Shown in pieces: positions 7,437 through 8,342 of a stretch of DNA of 8,342 nucleotides (position 1 is the first letter of the stretch; every line of letters starts with the position of its first letter). The position numbers were made by a program, and so were the translations under genes. The stretch comes from Nitrospirota bacterium. Its GTDB lineage: Bacteria; Nitrospinota; Nitrospinia; Nitrospinales; VA-1. The notes beneath the pieces were generated by a model, which had not been told where the DNA came from, ran no database searches, and worked only from the letters and a program-made list of their open reading frames with translations. The DNA is taken from the NCBI GenBank assembly GCA_003235465.1, contig QJWD01000122.1, positions 1 to 8,342 of the forward strand, given 5' to 3'.

Positions 7437-7651
7437 CTGCCTTTCCTATCGCCTCCAGGGCTTCTTACTTATCGCCACCATCCAAATTATATGCGCCGCT
7501 CCCGCGCCACACGATGTTTCTGTATTGCGGCGCTTGATTGATAGGTGAAAATTTTCGCGGGAGTGCCGGCGAACGCGTGGAACCTAAGGGGCCCCTCGTC
7601 GACACCGGCTTCAGGCGTGGATGAAGGCGAGGCCCGACAGAACATTATACA
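7437..7651. other. Gene-free gap upstream of the metH repeats
   Basis: I find no gene here on either strand. On the minus strand TATAAT occurs at 7486-7491 and again at 7644-7649; either could be a -10 box for metH, but neither has a good TTGACA-like partner 16-18 bases upstream. A perfect palindrome GAAAATTTTC lies at 7547-7556. Transcription of metH presumably starts in this stretch or in the adjacent repeats, since the gene upstream is followed by a terminator. Confidence 0.4.
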
Positions 7652-7674
7652 TAAAAATTCCCCGGGACGGGGAA
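7652..7674 (-). terminator. Intrinsic terminator of the kinase-like gene
   Basis: On the minus strand TTCCCC (7669-7674) pairs with GGGGAA (7658-7663) across a 5-base loop, and five T follow (7653-7657 are A on the plus strand). It starts eight bases after the kinase-like stop codon, so the kinase transcript should end here and metH should need its own promoter. Confidence 0.8.
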
Positions 7675-7681
7675 GGAGTGA

Positions 7682-8342
7682 TCAATCGAGCTTCATGCCG
7701 GAGGCCGCATCGGGAAACGTCAGGGTGACGGTGGTGCCCTTGCCCTTGATGCCGCGCACGTTCATCGTGCCGCCGTGGTGCTTGACGATGCGCGCGCAGA
7801 TGGCGAGCCCCATGCCGCCTGTGTCCGCCGCTTCGTCGCCTCCGCCTGGGGCCTCGCCGTCGATGCCGATGCCGTTGTCGGCCACCAGGATTTCGACGAA
7901 ACCCTCCTGTCCCGGCCGCGCATGGATGGACACCGCTGGCGCGATGTTCTCCTTGTGGTATTTGAGGGCGTTGGCGATCAGGTGCTTGAACAGCTGGTGC
8001 ATCTCGGCCCGGTCCGCCTTTAGCGTCGGCATCGCGCCGATGCGCACCACCCCTTCCTGGCGGGCGATGTAGGGCTGCATCAGCGAGACCACCTCATCGA
8101 CCACCTCACCCAGCGGCACCGGTTTCAAGGGCCGGCCGGCCGCGCCCACCTGCTGGTACACCGACCAGTCGTCCATCGAGGCCTGCATGTGGCCCGCGGC
8201 GCGGTTCAGCCGCTCGAGGTAATCGCGGCCACGGTCATCGAGACGGTCGCTGTATTTTTCCCTGAGGCGGCGGCCAAAGGCGACGATCTTTCTAAGCCCG
8301 TCGAGAAACCCTTCCGTCACCTCGCCGGGCAGGCCCTGGGGC
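7682..8342 (-). CDS. Histidine-kinase-like protein, C-terminal part; apparent phospho-acceptor His missing (runs off right edge)
   Basis: This is the C-terminal 220 residues or so of a sensor-kinase-like protein. The frame stays open to the window edge, so the GTG at 8318-8320 is probably internal; residue numbers here count from it. Residues 8-55 (LRKIVAFGRRLREKYSDRL, then RDYLERLNRAAGHMQ, then DDWSVY) match the dimerisation helices of phytochrome-type kinases. In those, HDLQEPLRKI carries the phosphorylated His; here the matching segment is EGFLDGLRKI, putting Glu3 (codon 8312-8314) in the His position. The ATPase domain has an N box (HQLFKHLIANALKYHKEN, Asn117), DNGIGI (148-153) and a glycine-rich TGGMGLAI (167-174). 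The lid between the last two is only about 13 residues, Gly/Asp-rich, with no FEPFQRL-type F box. ATP binding looks possible, but autophosphorylation on the usual His does not. It may be a pseudokinase, may dimerise with another kinase, or may be decaying. Sensor domains are out of view. An intrinsic terminator follows; no regulator gene adjoins on this side. Confidence 0.8.
   Translation of the reverse strand, partial: PQGLPGEVTEGFLDGLRKIVAFGRRLREKYSDRLDDRGRDYLERLNRAAGHMQASMDDWSVYQQVGAAGRPLKPVPLGEVVDEVVSLMQPYIARQEGVVRIGAMPTLKADRAEMHQLFKHLIANALKYHKENIAPAVSIHARPGQEGFVEILVADNGIGIDGEAPGGGDEAADTGGMGLAICARIVKHHGGTMNVRGIKGKGTTVTLTFPDAASGMKLD

Noticed and set aside
7278..7657. Cobalamin, SAM or SAH riboswitch upstream of metH
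   Set aside because: I looked for a B12-box-like GCCACTG and the conserved SAH core by eye and found neither; a covariance-model scan would be decisive.
7545..8072. 175-codon plus-strand frame overlapping the terminator and kinase-like gene
   Set aside because: It runs antisense through a clear HATPase domain and through the intrinsic terminator; Ser/Met/Pro-rich with no domain.

Overview
The window is a chromosomal segment in which every convincing gene lies on the minus strand. Read right to left, these are the C-terminal part of a sensor-kinase-like protein (running off the right edge), cobalamin-dependent methionine synthase (metH), the AAA+ unfoldase clpC, and the N-terminal part of the outer-membrane assembly factor bamA (running off the left edge). 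BamA with a signal peptide means a diderm (Gram-negative) cell. ClpC is best known from Firmicutes and cyanobacteria, but it also occurs in several diderm lineages such as Nitrospinota, Nitrospirota and delta-proteobacteria-like groups. A lineage of that kind is my inference; the sequence does not settle it. Coding DNA is GC-rich, and the gaps contain AT-rich regulatory-looking stretches.

Layout: 1-522 bamA (5' part); 523-683 a short gap with a long perfect hairpin that probably terminates clpC, plus an inverted repeat and a short direct repeat ahead of bamA; 684-3116 complete clpC; 3117-3255 its leader and promoter; 3256-3656 a non-coding gap with a very GC-rich, hairpin-prone core; 3657-7277 complete metH; 7278-7436 two tandem, diverged copies of an 80-bp element ending at the metH start codon; 7437-7651 a gap with no recognised gene; 7652-7674 an intrinsic terminator; 7682-8342 the kinase-like gene.

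The genes do not form one obvious operon: each is separated from the next by 160 to 540 bases, with terminator-like structures after the kinase-like gene and after clpC. ClpC (protein quality control), BamA (outer-membrane biogenesis) and MetH (methionine and folate cycling) are housekeeping functions that simply sit side by side.

No clear new multi-gene system is visible. The best leads are the 80-bp tandem element whose proximal copy runs into the metH start codon without a Shine-Dalgarno sequence, and the kinase-like protein, whose HisKA-type helix matches phytochrome-type kinases except that the phospho-acceptor histidine is Glu and the ATP lid is shortened. Lesser leads are the structured GC-rich gap at 3256-3656 and the operator-like repeats before bamA.
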